DNA of 64,000 nucleotides from Ditylenchus dipsaci. Taxonomy: Eukaryota; Nematoda; Chromadorea; Rhabditida; Anguinidae. Made by a program: the position numbers and the translations under genes. The stretch lies in NCBI GenBank assembly GCA_004194705.1, contig SADC01000437.1, forward strand, positions 24,415 to 88,414, given 5' to 3'. This document shows positions 47,101 through 57,330 of this stretch, one piece after another; position 1 is the stretch's first letter; each line of letters starts with the position of its first letter. Below the pieces are notes generated by a model that ran no database searches, was not told where the DNA came from, and saw only the letters and a list, made by a program, of their open reading frames with translations.

Positions 47101-47983
47101 TGCTTGTGTTTTTTTTAGTTTTTTTCTTGTATTCTCTTATATCTTAAGCTTTTCAGTGAAGTAATTCACTGAAAAGAGTAGCCTATACTCGATTAGATAC
47201 TTGAATATTTGAAAGGCCATCGATTTTTCTAAGACAAACTTTGTCCATTATGTAGGAAACGAATAAATACGTTTTATCGACGCTACTGGAATATACCCCT
47301 CTCAAAAAAGCTACTGGAATATACCTTCTGCAATAATTTTCGGAGGGCACCTAAAACCACCATTTTTGAAGAAAAAAGTTGTGCAAAAGCCCTTGTTAGT
47401 AATGGCCAGACCCTGAGCCTAACCCTCAACCTAATCCTGAGCCAAAGCCTAAATTTTTGGGTGGGGTATATTCCAGAAGCGCCGTTTTATCCTTTTCCCT
47501 ATCAATTTTCTGAAAATGTTTGATTTTGAAACAGCTGGGAAGACCTTGGCAAAATTTTGAAAAAAACTCGAAAAAACAACAGAGGGGGGGGGGGCAGACG
47601 CAAACAATCGTTACCCATTCTTAACCAGGGCCCACATTTTTTTTACCCAACTAGTACACAAAATACACTATGCCACAAAAATAACCTACTCATATTTTTC
47701 TGGCTCCACACTAACAAAGTTGAGTTGTTTGGCATTTTCAGAGGTTTGGTCAGCAATACCCACGGCCAAATAGGTGCTCTCCTGGATGGCCATAGGGAGG
47801 ACGGAGTAGCCGCTGTAGTCGATGTGCTCACCTGCAACATATCCTCTGTTCGAAATAGTGGCTGAATATTTTTTTAAAAGTTGACCCACCAATGAGATTC
47901 ACTCTTCCAGGACATCTGATCACCCATTCTGGCTGTTTTTGGAAAGAATTCTGGAATAGGCTCTCCACCTGGCTTCGAGACAT
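41199..47983 (-). CDS. GALK2: GALK2-like GHMP kinase (N-acetylgalactosamine/galactokinase), 7 exons
   Basis: ATP-dependent sugar kinase. Exons on the minus strand: 47890-47983 (ATG 47983), 47690-47831, 45807-45997, 45666-45757, 44281-44532, 42854-43097, 41199-41605. They sum to 1,422 bases, an uninterrupted 473-aa frame. Galactokinase signature [24 protein letters not shown] ATP loop GLSSSSALV; ISAERYVGTEGGGMDQA; C-terminal RLTGAGWGGCAVALVD. The EHIDY-GYSVLPMA and GTEGGGMDQ motifs point to GALK2 rather than GALK1. The 49-bp intron 45758-45806 appears to use a GC donor (GCATTT). The long introns hold hAT-like, pogo-like and foldback elements. No frame breaks, in contrast to AGA and RpS3A. Confidence 0.95.
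41655..42665. repeat. 1-kb foldback in GALK2-like intron 6
   Basis: Inverted arms: GCGGCACTTTTTGACCT (about 41920) against AGGTCAAAAAGTGTCGC (about 42638); GACCCAACTTGCGCCCGTGA (about 42232) against TCACGGGCGTGAGTTGGGTC (about 42605). Non-coding. Confidence 0.65.
43200..43640. repeat. CAGCCGGCTGAGG foldback
   Basis: Clusters of GGCTGAGG(C/T) and CAGCCGGCTGA boxes at 43215-43340 and 43500-43640 around an A+T-rich centre. A tandem-motif foldback in the GALK2-like intron between exons 5 and 6, with ends not defined. Confidence 0.5.
43801..44242. mobile_element. hAT-like foldback TAGGGTTG, TSD GTTAACAC
   Basis: Ends TAGGGTTGTCCAATGGGCAT and inverse. Repeated GGGCATATGCCC palindromes. Exact 8-bp duplication GTTAACAC at 43793-43800 and 44243-44250. 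Confidence 0.85.
44583..44815. repeat. foldback around CTCATTTTGTAGC
   Basis: Arms GTCGTGACAAAAGTTCTG and inverse, with the GACCTCTCATTTTGTAGC palindrome centre. A related centre occurs at 1915-1950. Confidence 0.6.
45010..45175. repeat. tandem array of TCTACGGCC motif
   Basis: About eight units of (A)TCTACGGCC separated by AAAATTCAAAG- or AATTTTCAGTAT-like linkers, in direct orientation only. It resembles one terminal array of a tandem-motif element. It lies in the GALK2-like intron between exons 4 and 5. Confidence 0.7.
46052..46157. mobile_element. pogo-like MITE, GGATTAACG variant
   Basis: Ends ACAGTCGACGCTTGGATTAA and CGTCAACTGTA with central GGGACCGAGCC. Short copy in a GALK2-like intron. 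Confidence 0.65.
46185..46590. repeat. foldback GTGCCTTGTTTT
   Basis: Ends GTGCCTTGTTTTTGG and inverse (AAAACAAGGCAC). Inner arms CTTTTAGTCACAGCAGCAAG and CTTGCTTCTGTGACTAAAAG, then AACACCATCATGTAGCCCT. Relative of 34135-34440. Confidence 0.65.
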
Positions 47984-48559
47984 CGAAATTTAGGATTTGA
48001 ACAAACTTTTGCTAAATTGCTACCTTTTAATTATTGTTGTTTAAATAGCCGCTTTTATTGAAAATTAATGATAAAAATACTTTTTGAAATAAGAATGATA
48101 AGTAAAATTAACAAATAAAAGATATCGAAAAAGATATTAATTTCTACAGGTATGAGAATGTCAAAAAGTTGGTCAAAACACAACGCCAAGAACACAATTT
48201 CGAATAAGGAGGCTGTGGGTGAATTTTTGGTGGGGCGAACCTTTTTCTTGCGGTAAAAATACTTTTTTTGCCGCAAATTTTTTTATCGTATAATTTTTTT
48301 CGCAGTTAAAATATTCTTTCTGCCGCAGCGCCTATTTCCTTTCGCCGTAAAAAGTGGTTTCACAGCGACAAAAAAATTGTGGCAAATAGAATGTTTTTAC
48401 GACAAAATAAAAAGGTTTCATCTTGTCACAAATCTATTCAAAACCGCAGGGGAAGCAAGCATTTTTGAAATTGGTCAAATTTTTTGTAACAGTTTTTTTT
48501 TCTATCTTGTTTCTTTTGTATTTTGAGCATTTTTGTCAAAATAATTTTTTCGTAAAACT

Positions 48560-49180
48560 TTTAAATTTGAGATATTGACGAGTATTTTCATCACTTTAAC
48601 CGGTCAAAAGTTCAATCGAATTTCGAGAGTTTTAATAACATTTTAGCACCAAGTTGTAGCGCTGTTCAAGAGCTACAAAACCCAATCCACAGAATGACTT
48701 TTAAAATTTTGAGAGTTGAGAAATGGCGTTTGAAAAAAATTCAATATCTTTAAAAAAACTAAAAAATCCAAAAATTTGGAAAAACTTGGGTACAGTCAAC
48801 CCTCGCTATAGTGTCCCCTCGGGACCGGCCTTAGGGTGTCACTATAGCGAGGGTGTCACTGTAGCGAAGGTCTAGTCTAAAGCATTTCAGACAAAACCAA
48901 CCAAATCGTCTGCGAGGTGTCACTATAGTGAGGGTGTTCCTATAGCGAGGTGTCACTATAGCGGGGTTGACTGTATTGGTCATTTTTAAAGATATTGACT
49001 TTTTTCAAAACGTCATTTTTCAACTCTCAAATTTTTTAAAGTTATTCTATGGATTGCGTTTTGTGGCTCCTTAACAGCGCTACAACTTGGTGCTATAAAG
49101 TTATCATAACTCTTAAAATTTAATTGAACTTTTGACCAGTTAAAGTGATTAAAATGCTTGTCAATATCTAAATTTATACA
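48560..49180. repeat. foldback split by pogo-like MITE
   Basis: Arms with GCGCTGTTCAAGAGC / AACAGCGCTACAACTTGG, GATATTGACGAG and AACCGGTCAAAAGTTCAAT and their inverses. The MITE 48791-48975 sits at the centre. Confidence 0.65.
48791..48975. mobile_element. pogo-like MITE, GCTATAGTGTCAC variant
   Basis: Ends TACAGTCAACCCTCGCTATA and inverse. The central GGGACCGGCCTTAGG is retained although the arm box is AGTGTC instead of TTAACG. Confidence 0.8.
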
Positions 49181-50033
49181 AAAGTGATTGATTTTATATA
49201 ATCATGCGTTTAGATATGAAAACTTTCACACAAACCTTGTTTTGACGTCAAACATAATTGCATGCTCAGGGCTTTCGAATGACACAAAAAAAAGTAAAAT
49301 TTACAAGTATAAGATACCTAACTTTGCTCTCAAAAAGAGAAAAATACTTATGCCACCCTCTATTTGGATCCTTAAATGTGACCTTATACCCCAAGGCCAA
49401 AAGGTTTGTGGAAAAAAAAATATTTTTGACAAAAATGCTCAAAACATGAAAAAAAATAGAAAAAATTAAAGGACGCTAGGGTTGCGAACTCAAAATTTTG
49501 GGAAAAAGTACAATTTCGTCATTTTCAGTCCAAAAAGTGCCATTTTATCCAGTGCTTATCGATTTTTGAGCACCGAAAATTTTTTTTGACGTAAATACTC
49601 AAAACAAAAAGATTTCGGGTCCCTAAAAAGTACAAATCTTTTTTAAAAAGTACATTTCGATAGCCTCTATTAAACCAATAGACACGTATTTTACCCGCCA
49701 CCCCTCTACCCAGCCTTTTGTTTCAATAGTTTGGCAGAGGTGGTGCAGAGACTGTAGAGAATGGGACAAATTAGCATGAAGCAAAAACCAAACAAGGCGA
49801 GAAATCAGTTTACATTGCTCAACAATCAATAAAACAAATGTAGATTGGTGAAAAGAGAACTGCACGGCCATTTGTCATGCACATTTATGAACTATAATGG
49901 AATGCATTCTGCAACAGTTATGTCAAAGGACCATACTTGATGATGAAAATGGAAATTTGACAAATTCAAATGCGCGCGCAACACTTTTTTTATTCCGAAA
50001 TAATTTTTTAAATTATTTATTATGTATGAACAT
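49181..50033. other. intergenic, no gene seen
   Basis: A+T-rich. A single TAGGGTTG end-like sequence occurs at about 49486. No coding evidence. Confidence 0.4.
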
Positions 50034-50440
50034 TAGGGTTGGAGTGCTGACTTGTGCGGTATTAGTGGCGGGAAGCTTTGTTAACCAACATTTTGATTAG
50101 TTTTAAAAATTCTGTTTATACTATTTTGTAGAGCGTTAAAAAGAGGTGCGGTATTTAGTCAGAGCATGCTCTTGAAATAAATTGTTTCAGGGTCTAAAAT
50201 GCGTCGCCAAGGTTTCAAAAAGTTTTTTCTTCCGACCACTCCAAAAAAAACTTTTTGAAACCTTGGCGACGCATTTTAGACCCTGAAACAATTTATTTCA
50301 AGAGCATGCTCTGACTAAATACCGCACCTCTTTTTTAACGCTCTACAAAATAGTATAAACAGAATTTTTAAAACTAATCAAAATGTTGGTTAACAAAGCT
50401 TCCCGCCACTAATACCGCACAAGTCAGCACTCCAACCCTA
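50034..50440. mobile_element. hAT-like near-perfect palindrome, TSD ATGAACAT
   Basis: Ends TAGGGTTGGAGTGCTGACTT and inverse. The two 190-bp arms are almost identical. Exact 8-bp repeats ATGAACAT at 50026-50033 and 50441-50448. The high arm identity suggests recent origin or arm homogenisation. Confidence 0.88.
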
Positions 50441-50454
50441 ATGAACATGAATGA

Positions 50455-50770
50455 TCAAAATAACAACGCAGACACGGGAATCGAACCGAGACTAATAATC
50501 ACCACACAACGCTGCTGCAGTCAAAACTCGTTTACCCGACACCCCCTCAAGTTCGTTCCCGCCTAGGGTCTGACACTTTTTTACCTCAATTTTCGAAGTC
50601 TTTTTCAAAATGTGATTCGCGATCCGAAATAGAAATAGTCCGAAATATCGCAAAGATTCTGATTTTTCCGATCGTTTTTCCAAAATCTTCTCATATTGCC
50701 GTAATGACCCGCGGCTCTCGGTTATCCGGTTATGATTTAAAAAAAGGGCTGTCGGTTAAGCGAGAGCCGC
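50455..50770. mobile_element. tRNA-like relic and partial pogo-like foldback
   Basis: About 50465-50520, read on the minus strand, has the B-box-like CTCGGTTCGATTCCCGTG but no full tRNA fold. 50515-50770 starts CAGTCAAAACTCGTTTACCC and carries the GATCGGAAAAATC core of the 430-bp family, then a GCCGCGGGTCATTACGGCAA foldback. Confidence 0.5.
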
Positions 50771-51424
50771 GGGTCATTACGGCAACATGAAAGAGTTTTA
50801 GAAAACCGTAAAATGCAAGATTTAAACAATTTTACAATTTTCGCGCAAAATTTATTTCAAAAGTTAAAAGAAAATTTCTAGGTTCTAAAATGGTCGTCAA
50901 AATCCGGTACTGCAGACGGACAGTTCGGTCTGTTTGTTGTAAGTCTAGATATTTTGTGTTGTCTGGTTGAAAAATGTAAAACATCAAAAATTTGCATTTT
51001 CTGTCTGGCAACAGAGGCTCACATAGTGTCTGTGAGCGGACAAGAGTGATAATAACCCACTACAGGGCCATTTTCGGAAAATTTTGTATCGTGAAAACCC
51101 CAAAAATTTTCTGAGGCTTCAGACAAAAAATTTCAAAAAAGCTTCAGACACAGGAATTATCACACTAAACTGAAACAGAGAAAGAAACAATCAATAAAAA
51201 CAAAATGCATAGAGGCAACACTGAAAATTTAGGTATGGTTACAAAAAAAGAAAAAGGTGTTAATTTAAACTAGGAGAGAATGGCCGCGTTTTTTCGCCCC
51301 ACCCTGTATATAAGCACGACCCGGCTAAAAACTTTATGCGGAAATTAAAATAAAATTTATTTGTAATAGTTTTTACTAGCTATAATGGCATTTGAGTGAT
51401 TTTTGCAAAAATGTAAAGTTTACT

Positions 51425-51703
51425 TTAGCCACTATCAACCCAAGTCATCCCTCTTCTCTTTAGCTCAAATTTTTCAGCTTCTGTCAGCTGTTCACCATAA
51501 AACTTGGCAATATTAGGCTCCGCCTGATGGAATACTCTGGGTGTACGTCGATTGAAATCAGGGCCGTACAAAGTAGCAGATTGTACAGGAGGCTGATCAG
51601 TTGTGGTGCTGCTTGGTAGATGGGGCTGCGCAGGTGCTACATCGACCTTGGTATGATGTCCATGGCGGCGGTGGTGACAATGACGATGGTGTTTGGAAGC
51701 TGC
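51425..51703 (-). CDS. putative small secreted His-rich protein
   Basis: An open minus-strand segment of about 92 codons ending at TAA (51425-51427). It starts with a His/Arg cluster (SKHHRHCHHRRHGHH), then a Pro/Gln/Thr-rich stretch, then YGPDFNRRTPRVF and a charged end, EQLTEAEKFELKRRG. Just upstream, in the same frame but separated by one TGA (51704-51706), is a hydrophobic signal-like stretch (IKIFVLLVLLVG). A single base error there would give a secreted protein. No family is recognised. Confidence 0.45.
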   Translation of the reverse strand, partial: AASKHHRHCHHRRHGHHTKVDVAPAQPHLPSSTTTDQPPVQSATLYGPDFNRRTPRVFHQAEPNIAKFYGEQLTEAEKFELKRRGMTWVDSG

Positions 51704-52005
51704 TCATCCAACTAACAGCACTAATAAAACAAAAATTTTAATTGACACAAGGATTTTGGAAAAAAATAATCCGAGAAAAATAAAAGTAGTTTGAAAAATA
51801 CCAAGGTGGTTAATTATTCAAAGAAGTCATAAAGATCTCAGCAGAATTTCTCGAAAAAATTAAAATAATTTAAAAGAAGAGATTGTTTGAAAAGCCGCAG
51901 CAATGTGAGATAAATAGGATGTAATAGAAATTTCCCGGCAAATGACTGAAATCTCCCGGCTTTTTCGAATTCGCCTAAACTTTTTTTTCTCTAGGCAAGT
52001 CTGAA

Positions 52006-52250
52006 GATCTGACACCGGATTCGTGTTCAGCATGGTAAATTTGCATGTAAAACTGCTCTTAAAATTGAAAAATTACTGTCGAATTTTAAATTATGCTCGT
52101 GACAAAAAATATTTGAATTAACGAGAAATTTGGGATTTGAATATTTTTTGTACTGAGCGGAATTTAAAATTTAGCAGTAATTTTTCAATTTCAAGAGCAG
52201 TTTTATATACAAATTGACCATGCTGAACACGAATTCGGTGTCAGAATTAC
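52006..52250. repeat. foldback adjoining a 9-bp-TSD element
   Basis: Arms GACACCGGATTCGTGTTCAGCATGG and its near inverse at 52218-52245. It lies directly left of the element 52258-52823, which seems to have inserted at its right margin. Confidence 0.6.
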
Positions 52251-52365
52251 AGACTTGGGCAGGAGCAAATTGTGCCAAATTCAAATTGTGACATTTCAAA
52301 TTGTGCCGAATTCGATTTCGGCACAATGTGCACAATTGCAGTGGCACAATGTGATTTGACACAGG

Positions 52366-52803
52366 GTCTAAATTGAACCTGAGACCCCCCCCCCCCCACT
52401 CACTTGAGCCTGAGCCCCCCCCCCCCAGTCAAATCAGCTTGGGGGACCAAGGCAATTTTTTTTCGAAAATTTTTATACAGTCGAACTCCGATATAAGGCC
52501 ATCCCTGGGGACCGGCCGAAGGTGGCCTTATATCGGGGTGGCTTTATATCGGGGGTGAACTTTGACTAATTTCTTCTTTGCTGGGCAAAAAATTGGTCTC
52601 GAGGTGGCTTTAGCGGGGTGGCCTTATATCGGGGTGGCCTTATATCGGAGTTCGACTGTACCATTATTTTTCATCATAACGGAATTAAAACCTTTTAAAA
52701 TCATATTTATACAAAAAATTAATGGTATAAAAATTTTACAAAAAAAAATTGCTTGGTCCCCCAAGCTGATTTGACTGGGGGGGGGCTCAGGTTCAAGTGC
52801 TCC
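52366..52803. mobile_element. foldback TTGAACCTGAG with GGACCAAGG core, TSD GACACAGG
   Basis: Arms TTGAACCTGAGacCCC and inverse, long C/G runs, then AGTCAAATCAGCTTGGGGGACCAAGGC pairing. Direct repeats GACACAGG at 52358-52365 and 52804-52811. A pogo-like MITE (52476-52660) is inserted at the centre. Confidence 0.78.
52476..52660. mobile_element. pogo-like MITE, GATATAAGGCCAC variant
   Basis: Ends TACAGTCGAACTCCGATATA and inverse. Central GGGGACCGGCCGAAGG retained. TA target. Third level of nesting. Confidence 0.82.
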
Positions 52804-52832
52804 GACACAGGCTGCTCCTGCCCACAGACTTG

Positions 52833-54106
52833 CCTAGCGAAAAAAAAGTTTTTAGTCAAAATGATTCTTGAACCAGTTTTTTATTATTATTTTTTATTAT
52901 TTGGAGACCTATCTTTCACACTACAATGGTCCTTTACATTTGAAGATCAAAGCTTTTTCTTATGCCGAATTTGTCAGAGAATCCGAATTTGAACTACAAA
53001 TTTTAGCTAACGGTCATCTACAAGACATAAAGAGACATTTATGGTATAAAGTTGCATTTTAAAAAATTCAACTAAATTTCGGAATCCTGTCTAAGGTAAG
53101 TGAGTGCGCGCATCTCTAACCAACCAAGCCTATATAGGTTTTTTGGGTGTAATTACTTGGGGGACCAAGGCAGTTGGTCAATCTTTGGTAACTAACTTTT
53201 TGTTGTGAACTTCACTTTTTAGTGCGGAAATTGTTAGGAAACAACTTTTTTATCGTTTCTGGCGTATAAAATTACTTAGGAGACGTTTAAACCATATTTA
53301 CAGATAACCAAAAAAGGGGCCCCCCAAGTGCACAAGTGCCGCGCGCATCTCTAACTCTCGAGCCAAAACCAAAACATTTTTTGCTTAATGATATTGCTAT
53401 CGCGCAGCTCTGTGTCTAGTTTCTAACGAAAATATACCTAAAATTAAAATTTTATGCCTTGTCTTGTTAGAAACCAAGTCGAAAATTCCCTATAGAAGTT
53501 CAATGATTAGGAATTTTTTTTTGTATGTGGGTGTCAGCATCTCAACCCAAAGCAACCAAGCCCCTGCGACAAGGGGATTAAAACAGAGTAGAATACCATT
53601 ATGTGTATCAAAGATAAGGTATCCATGTACTTCCAGTACCCTTTATCTTGGTCCCCCAAGGCAAAAAGTCGATTTTTGGTCAAAAAAAAAAATTCAAAAA
53701 TGGTTGACTGCGCTTAAAAAACATGTTTTTCTACACGTTTCGGCAGCTAAAACGCACGAAAAAGTAGTTTAAACGATTTTTGGGCGACCCCATATATAAG
53801 TCATTCCGGCCGCATAAAGTAACACGTATAACCAGAGTTTCTTTATGCGGTAAGCCCCAGTTAACAAAACTATACCATATTTTGGAGTCTTTAAGTTCTC
53901 TTTCAGGTCTTTTCACCATGGTACATTGAGAAAAAAATGCAGCGGCAAATTTTTGTCCACGTACGCAAAAATTTCGACCAAATTTTGTGACCAAACGGGG
54001 GATCAAGGAATTTCGATCGAAAATCAATCGTTACAAAACTCGTTTTAAATGAGAGAGTTTCACTTAAAAACATATTTTCTATCGTTTTAGCAAGATTTAT
54101 TACCTT
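52833..54106. other. intergenic, no gene seen
   Basis: Contains isolated GGGGGACCAAGGCA cores (about 53157 and, inverted, about 53650), TTTTGTTAGAAAC-like inverted pairs near 53400-53475 and a CCGCATAAAG pair near 53808-53850. No exon recognised. Confidence 0.45.
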
Positions 54107-54338
54107 AGAAATAGTGGTGCGTAGTCGTTTGGTCAAAAAATTCCCAAATGGGAATTTTTTGACCAAACGTCTTAACAGAACGCCAAGTTTGCACACATTT
54201 GAATTCATTCTTATTTTTTGCACGGTTGGGTTATTGTATAACTCTTTTTTTTGATTAGTAATTACTAATTAGCCTAAAGTTCGGGATGAGGATGATATTT
54301 TAAGAAACTTAAGCAAATTTATATGTTCATGCATTTAG

Positions 54339-54935
54339 ATGAATGAATTCAGTTGGTCAAACTCAGATGTAGTGATGATTTTGCAAAAAGTTGAGGAGCA
54401 AACAGTGCCGTATCGGTTCGTTGATATCAGTCCCAATGGTCATTGTTTCTACAGGTAATTTGACTTTTTCTGGGATTTCAACAAACTTTATTGTTCTAGT
54501 TCCGTTGGTTTCATTTTCTACCGAAACAAAAATCAGCAGTCAAGAGTCCGAAGAGAGCTCATGAAATTCCTCAGTGATCACCGCAAAGAAAAGTGGACAC
54601 GCTGGGTTTGTCCTGAAGATGAAGTCGACGATTACATAGAGCTTCATCAATCGTCGCCAAGTGAGATAAGCGCTGAAAGGAAGAACTGGGGATGCTCGTC
54701 TGAACTGATTCTGGCTGCCAGATTGTATGATCGTAACTTTGTTCTCTACCAGCCAGACGAACGGTGGAAATTTCCTAATTTTTCTGCAAAGTACGAATCG
54801 GTAGGTCTTCTACAAGATATTATGTTCACAAACTGTATTACTCTTTAAGGTAAGGACGCCTCTGGTAGATGGACGTGAAACTGCATTGCTCAGATACAGA
54901 ATGAATCATTTGATGTTGTTGTGGAGAATGTTTGA
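54339..54935 (+). CDS. OTU-domain cysteine protease, 3 exons
   Basis: Predicted deubiquitinase-type protease. Exons 54339-54454, 54500-54800 and 54850-54935. ATG 54339 gives a short leader, then PYRFVDISPNGHCFY: the OTU catalytic block with Asp and the Cys of GHCFY. A basic helix (SRVRRELMKFLSDHRKEKW) follows, then NWGCSSELILAARLYDRNFV, matching the OTU NWG-x-x-x-EL region. The last exon carries NH, then after a probable one-T deletion near 54910 DVVVEN, i.e. the catalytic His of the family's NHYDVV-like end. Total about 168 aa, essentially a bare OTU domain. AATAAA near 54994. Introns are 45 and 49 bp. The gene lies wholly inside the element 54116-55591. Substrate is unknown. Confidence 0.85.
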
Positions 54936-55329
54936 TCAAAATTGTTATTTGAAAATTGTCTTTTGTTGAGAATTGTGATGATTTGTTTTCACTGAATAAA
55001 AGTGGCCAAGAAATAATGGAGATTTGCATGTGTACGTTTAGACAAATTCATTTGATATTACAGTAATTAGTCTCTTCTCTAATTTTGGCAATGAGAAACG
55101 GGTGCTTATCAGCGCCTCCATCGTGTTTTTAGCTATTATTGGCTAATCAATCAGAACAAATTAAAGCGACCTGAATAAAGCGACTAAATAAAGCGACTGA
55201 GCCTTAGCAAGCTTTTCCCCCTAAAACTTCTGAGTACTAAGATCTGATTAACTCTATTCAGGTATCACTGCTTGGGTAATATTTTTATGTGATTCCCGGT
55301 GGTTTCTTCATCACCTGTGTCGGAAAACC

Positions 55330-55536
55330 TTGAAAAAAGATAAGGCTTGCTCGATGTTTCATCATAAAACCTTCTCCCCTAAGGCCCCTCTCCCGAAAGT
55401 GAAGCAAAATGAAAGGCTTGAATCCATCAAAGGACTTGAAAGAGACTTTGGGAGAAAATCAATAGAACGAAAAGTCAGCCGACTGTGGGAAAATAAGAAT
55501 GAATTCAAATGTGTACAAACTTGGCGTTCTGTTTAA
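55330..55536 (+). CDS. short basic ORF inside the OTU element
   Basis: A 68-codon open frame rich in Lys, Arg and Glu (LPKVKQNERLESIKGLERDF is typical). It runs into the right terminal inverted repeat. It could be an exon of a second cargo product or chance. Not recognised. Confidence 0.25.
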   Translation: MKKDKACSMFHHKTFSPKAPLPKVKQNERLESIKGLERDFGRKSIERKVSRLWENKNEFKCVQTWRSV

Positions 55537-55694
55537 GACGTTTGGTCAAAAATTCCCATTTGGGAATTTTTTGACCAAACGCCCCTATGCCAGAAATAGT
55601 AGGGCGGATGGGGCTTCAGCGAATAAGCGCCGAATTTTCCTCAAATCCTCCTATTTCCGAGCCAATAATAGAGATAGATAACGATGCCTGTGTA

Positions 55695-55942
55695 CCGTAT
55701 ATTTTCTATCAAAGGCCCGGAAGCCTTTATTTTTCCACCGTTAAAAAGTAGGAAGAAATATTGTCGATTTTTAAAGATTTTGGGTGCTCAACCAAAATCT
55801 GAAATGAGGAATTAGGTGGAGTTGTGCTAATTAAGAAAACGCAACAAAACATATCTACAAAATTATTTTTCTGGGCTGAGATTAGGTCATTAACGGAGGA
55901 CCTTTATTAGAGGGTAGGGCCTTTAATAGAGAATCTACGGTA
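55695..55942. mobile_element. TACCGTAT-family MITE, AAAGGCCCGG variant
   Basis: Ends TACCGTATATTTTCTATCAA and inverse (AGAGAATCTACGGTA) with AAGGCCCGG / GGGCCTTTAAT boxes. Confidence 0.65.
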
Positions 55943-56936
55943 AATGATTTTTTTTATTGACCACACAACGAACAATAACAACAACCAAATAACAACAAAT
56001 TGAAGCAATGTCGCCCGATAAATTTTACGTTCGGGAATCCTGATTATCGTGCTGTGGAATAACGGCGCTCAAATTCATCGGCTCGTAACTTTGAGCGGGG
56101 TAGAACCATAAAGACGCCCTCGGTCTAAAAAATAGCCCAAATCATCTCTACAATCATCTTTTATAGTCGATTCTGAAATTTGCAGTCGAAGGTTTTTAAT
56201 CGCCCTTCCAAGAAAAGAACCAAAATTTTGCACGTAAAAATCCCTTGCCAAGGAATCTCGCGTCACTTCCACAGCGGCTCAGAGTTACTTTTCTATATAC
56301 GTGTTTATGCACATTAGAAACAAGAAAGTCCGTAGATTTAACCTTTTAATACACCAATCCCTACTTTTGCACCAACAACGGGGTTAAAGCCATCTCAAAG
56401 TTAAAAAATGTGAAAAAATTTGGTCGGAAATTCCGGACACAAATTTTTGTGTCACTGCACAGGCCGTAGCGTCATCTTCCGATAGGCATCTATATTCCTA
56501 TTCAACGCAGAATTGTCCGTCGACGAATTGGCCGTTAAAAAATTGGAACTTCCCTTGTAAGCAGATTTGAACTTGACATCTCTACATAGTATTTGGACTA
56601 TGTTTGTCCGTCAGTTACGTTTTTGATTAATTTAATTTTTTGATGTGTTTTGACAGAAAAATAGAAAAAGCTCACTTTAAGATGTAGAAAAACTTCGTAG
56701 CTACATTTTGAGCTATTCAATGGTGGAGTTTGAAAAATTCTTTCAGCGACGAGTATCGATTTATAGCCCTAAGGTCATAGGTTTTTCATACGAAAATTTT
56801 ACTTTTGGCACTCTCTTGAACTTTTTGAATCTGTTGCCAACAAGTAAGAAAAAACAACGTTAAGTTGTAAAAGAACTTCTTAGCTTTTTTAGATATTAAA
56901 TGGCTTTATTCAGGGCTTCTTCTAAGACGATATCAT
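55943..56936. other. intergenic, no gene seen
   Basis: No exon, RNA gene or clear inverted repeat recognised. Confidence 0.4.
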
Positions 56937-56939
56937 TTA

Positions 56940-57330
56940 AACAAGGTAGGGTAGGTAGATGGCCATGTAGGCTAGGTAAATGGCAGCTAGGGTAGGTAGA
57001 TGGCCATGTAGGCTAGGTAAATGGCCAGCTAGGGTAGGTAGATGGCCATGTAGGCTAGGTAAATGGCTAGCTAGGGTAGGTAGATGGCCATGTAGGCTAG
57101 GTAAATGGCTAGCTAGGGTAGGTAGAATGGCCATGTAGGCTAGGTAAAGGCCAGCTAGGGTATGTAGGTGCAGGTAGGGCAGGTAAGTGGCCAGGAAGGG
57201 TAGGTGGGTGGCCATGTAGAGTGGGTAGGGCCAGGAAGAGTATGTAGAGTAGGTAGATGGCCATGTAGAGTAGGTAGGTGGCCAGGTAAGGTAGTTGAGT
57301 GGCCAGGTAGGAAGGGAGGTTTATAGGTAT
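56940..57330. repeat. minisatellite, about 41-bp unit
   Basis: Five near-identical units of GGTAGATGGCCATGTAGGCT plus AGGTAAATGGC(C)AGCTAG (56945-57150), decaying into shorter GTAGGTGGCCAGG-type units to 57330. A stray unit (CCATGTAGAGTAGGTAGGTG) lies at about 59533. Confidence 0.85.

Larger units (their letters stand above)
52258..52823. mobile_element. element with GGCAGGAGC ends, TSD ACAGACTTG
   Basis: Ends GGCAGGAGC and inverse, with TTGTGCC/GGCACAA boxes on the left arm. Exact 9-bp repeats ACAGACTTG at 52249-52257 and 52824-52832. It is interrupted by 52366-52803. Confidence 0.85.
54116..55591 (+). mobile_element. OTU-gene-carrying element, TSD AGAAATAGT
   Basis: Terminal inverted repeats of about 100 bp (54116-54220 and 55489-55591). 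Each holds a GGTCAAAAAATTCCC/GGGAATTTTTTGACC hairpin, then AACAGAACGCCAAGTTTG. Exact 9-bp duplication AGAAATAGT at 54107-54115 and 55592-55600. The main cargo is an intron-containing OTU protease gene (54339-54935). No transposase is visible. Confidence 0.88.

Noticed and set aside
49623..49871. 82-codon minus-strand frame
   Set aside because: No motif, no splice context, and composition like the surrounding non-coding DNA.
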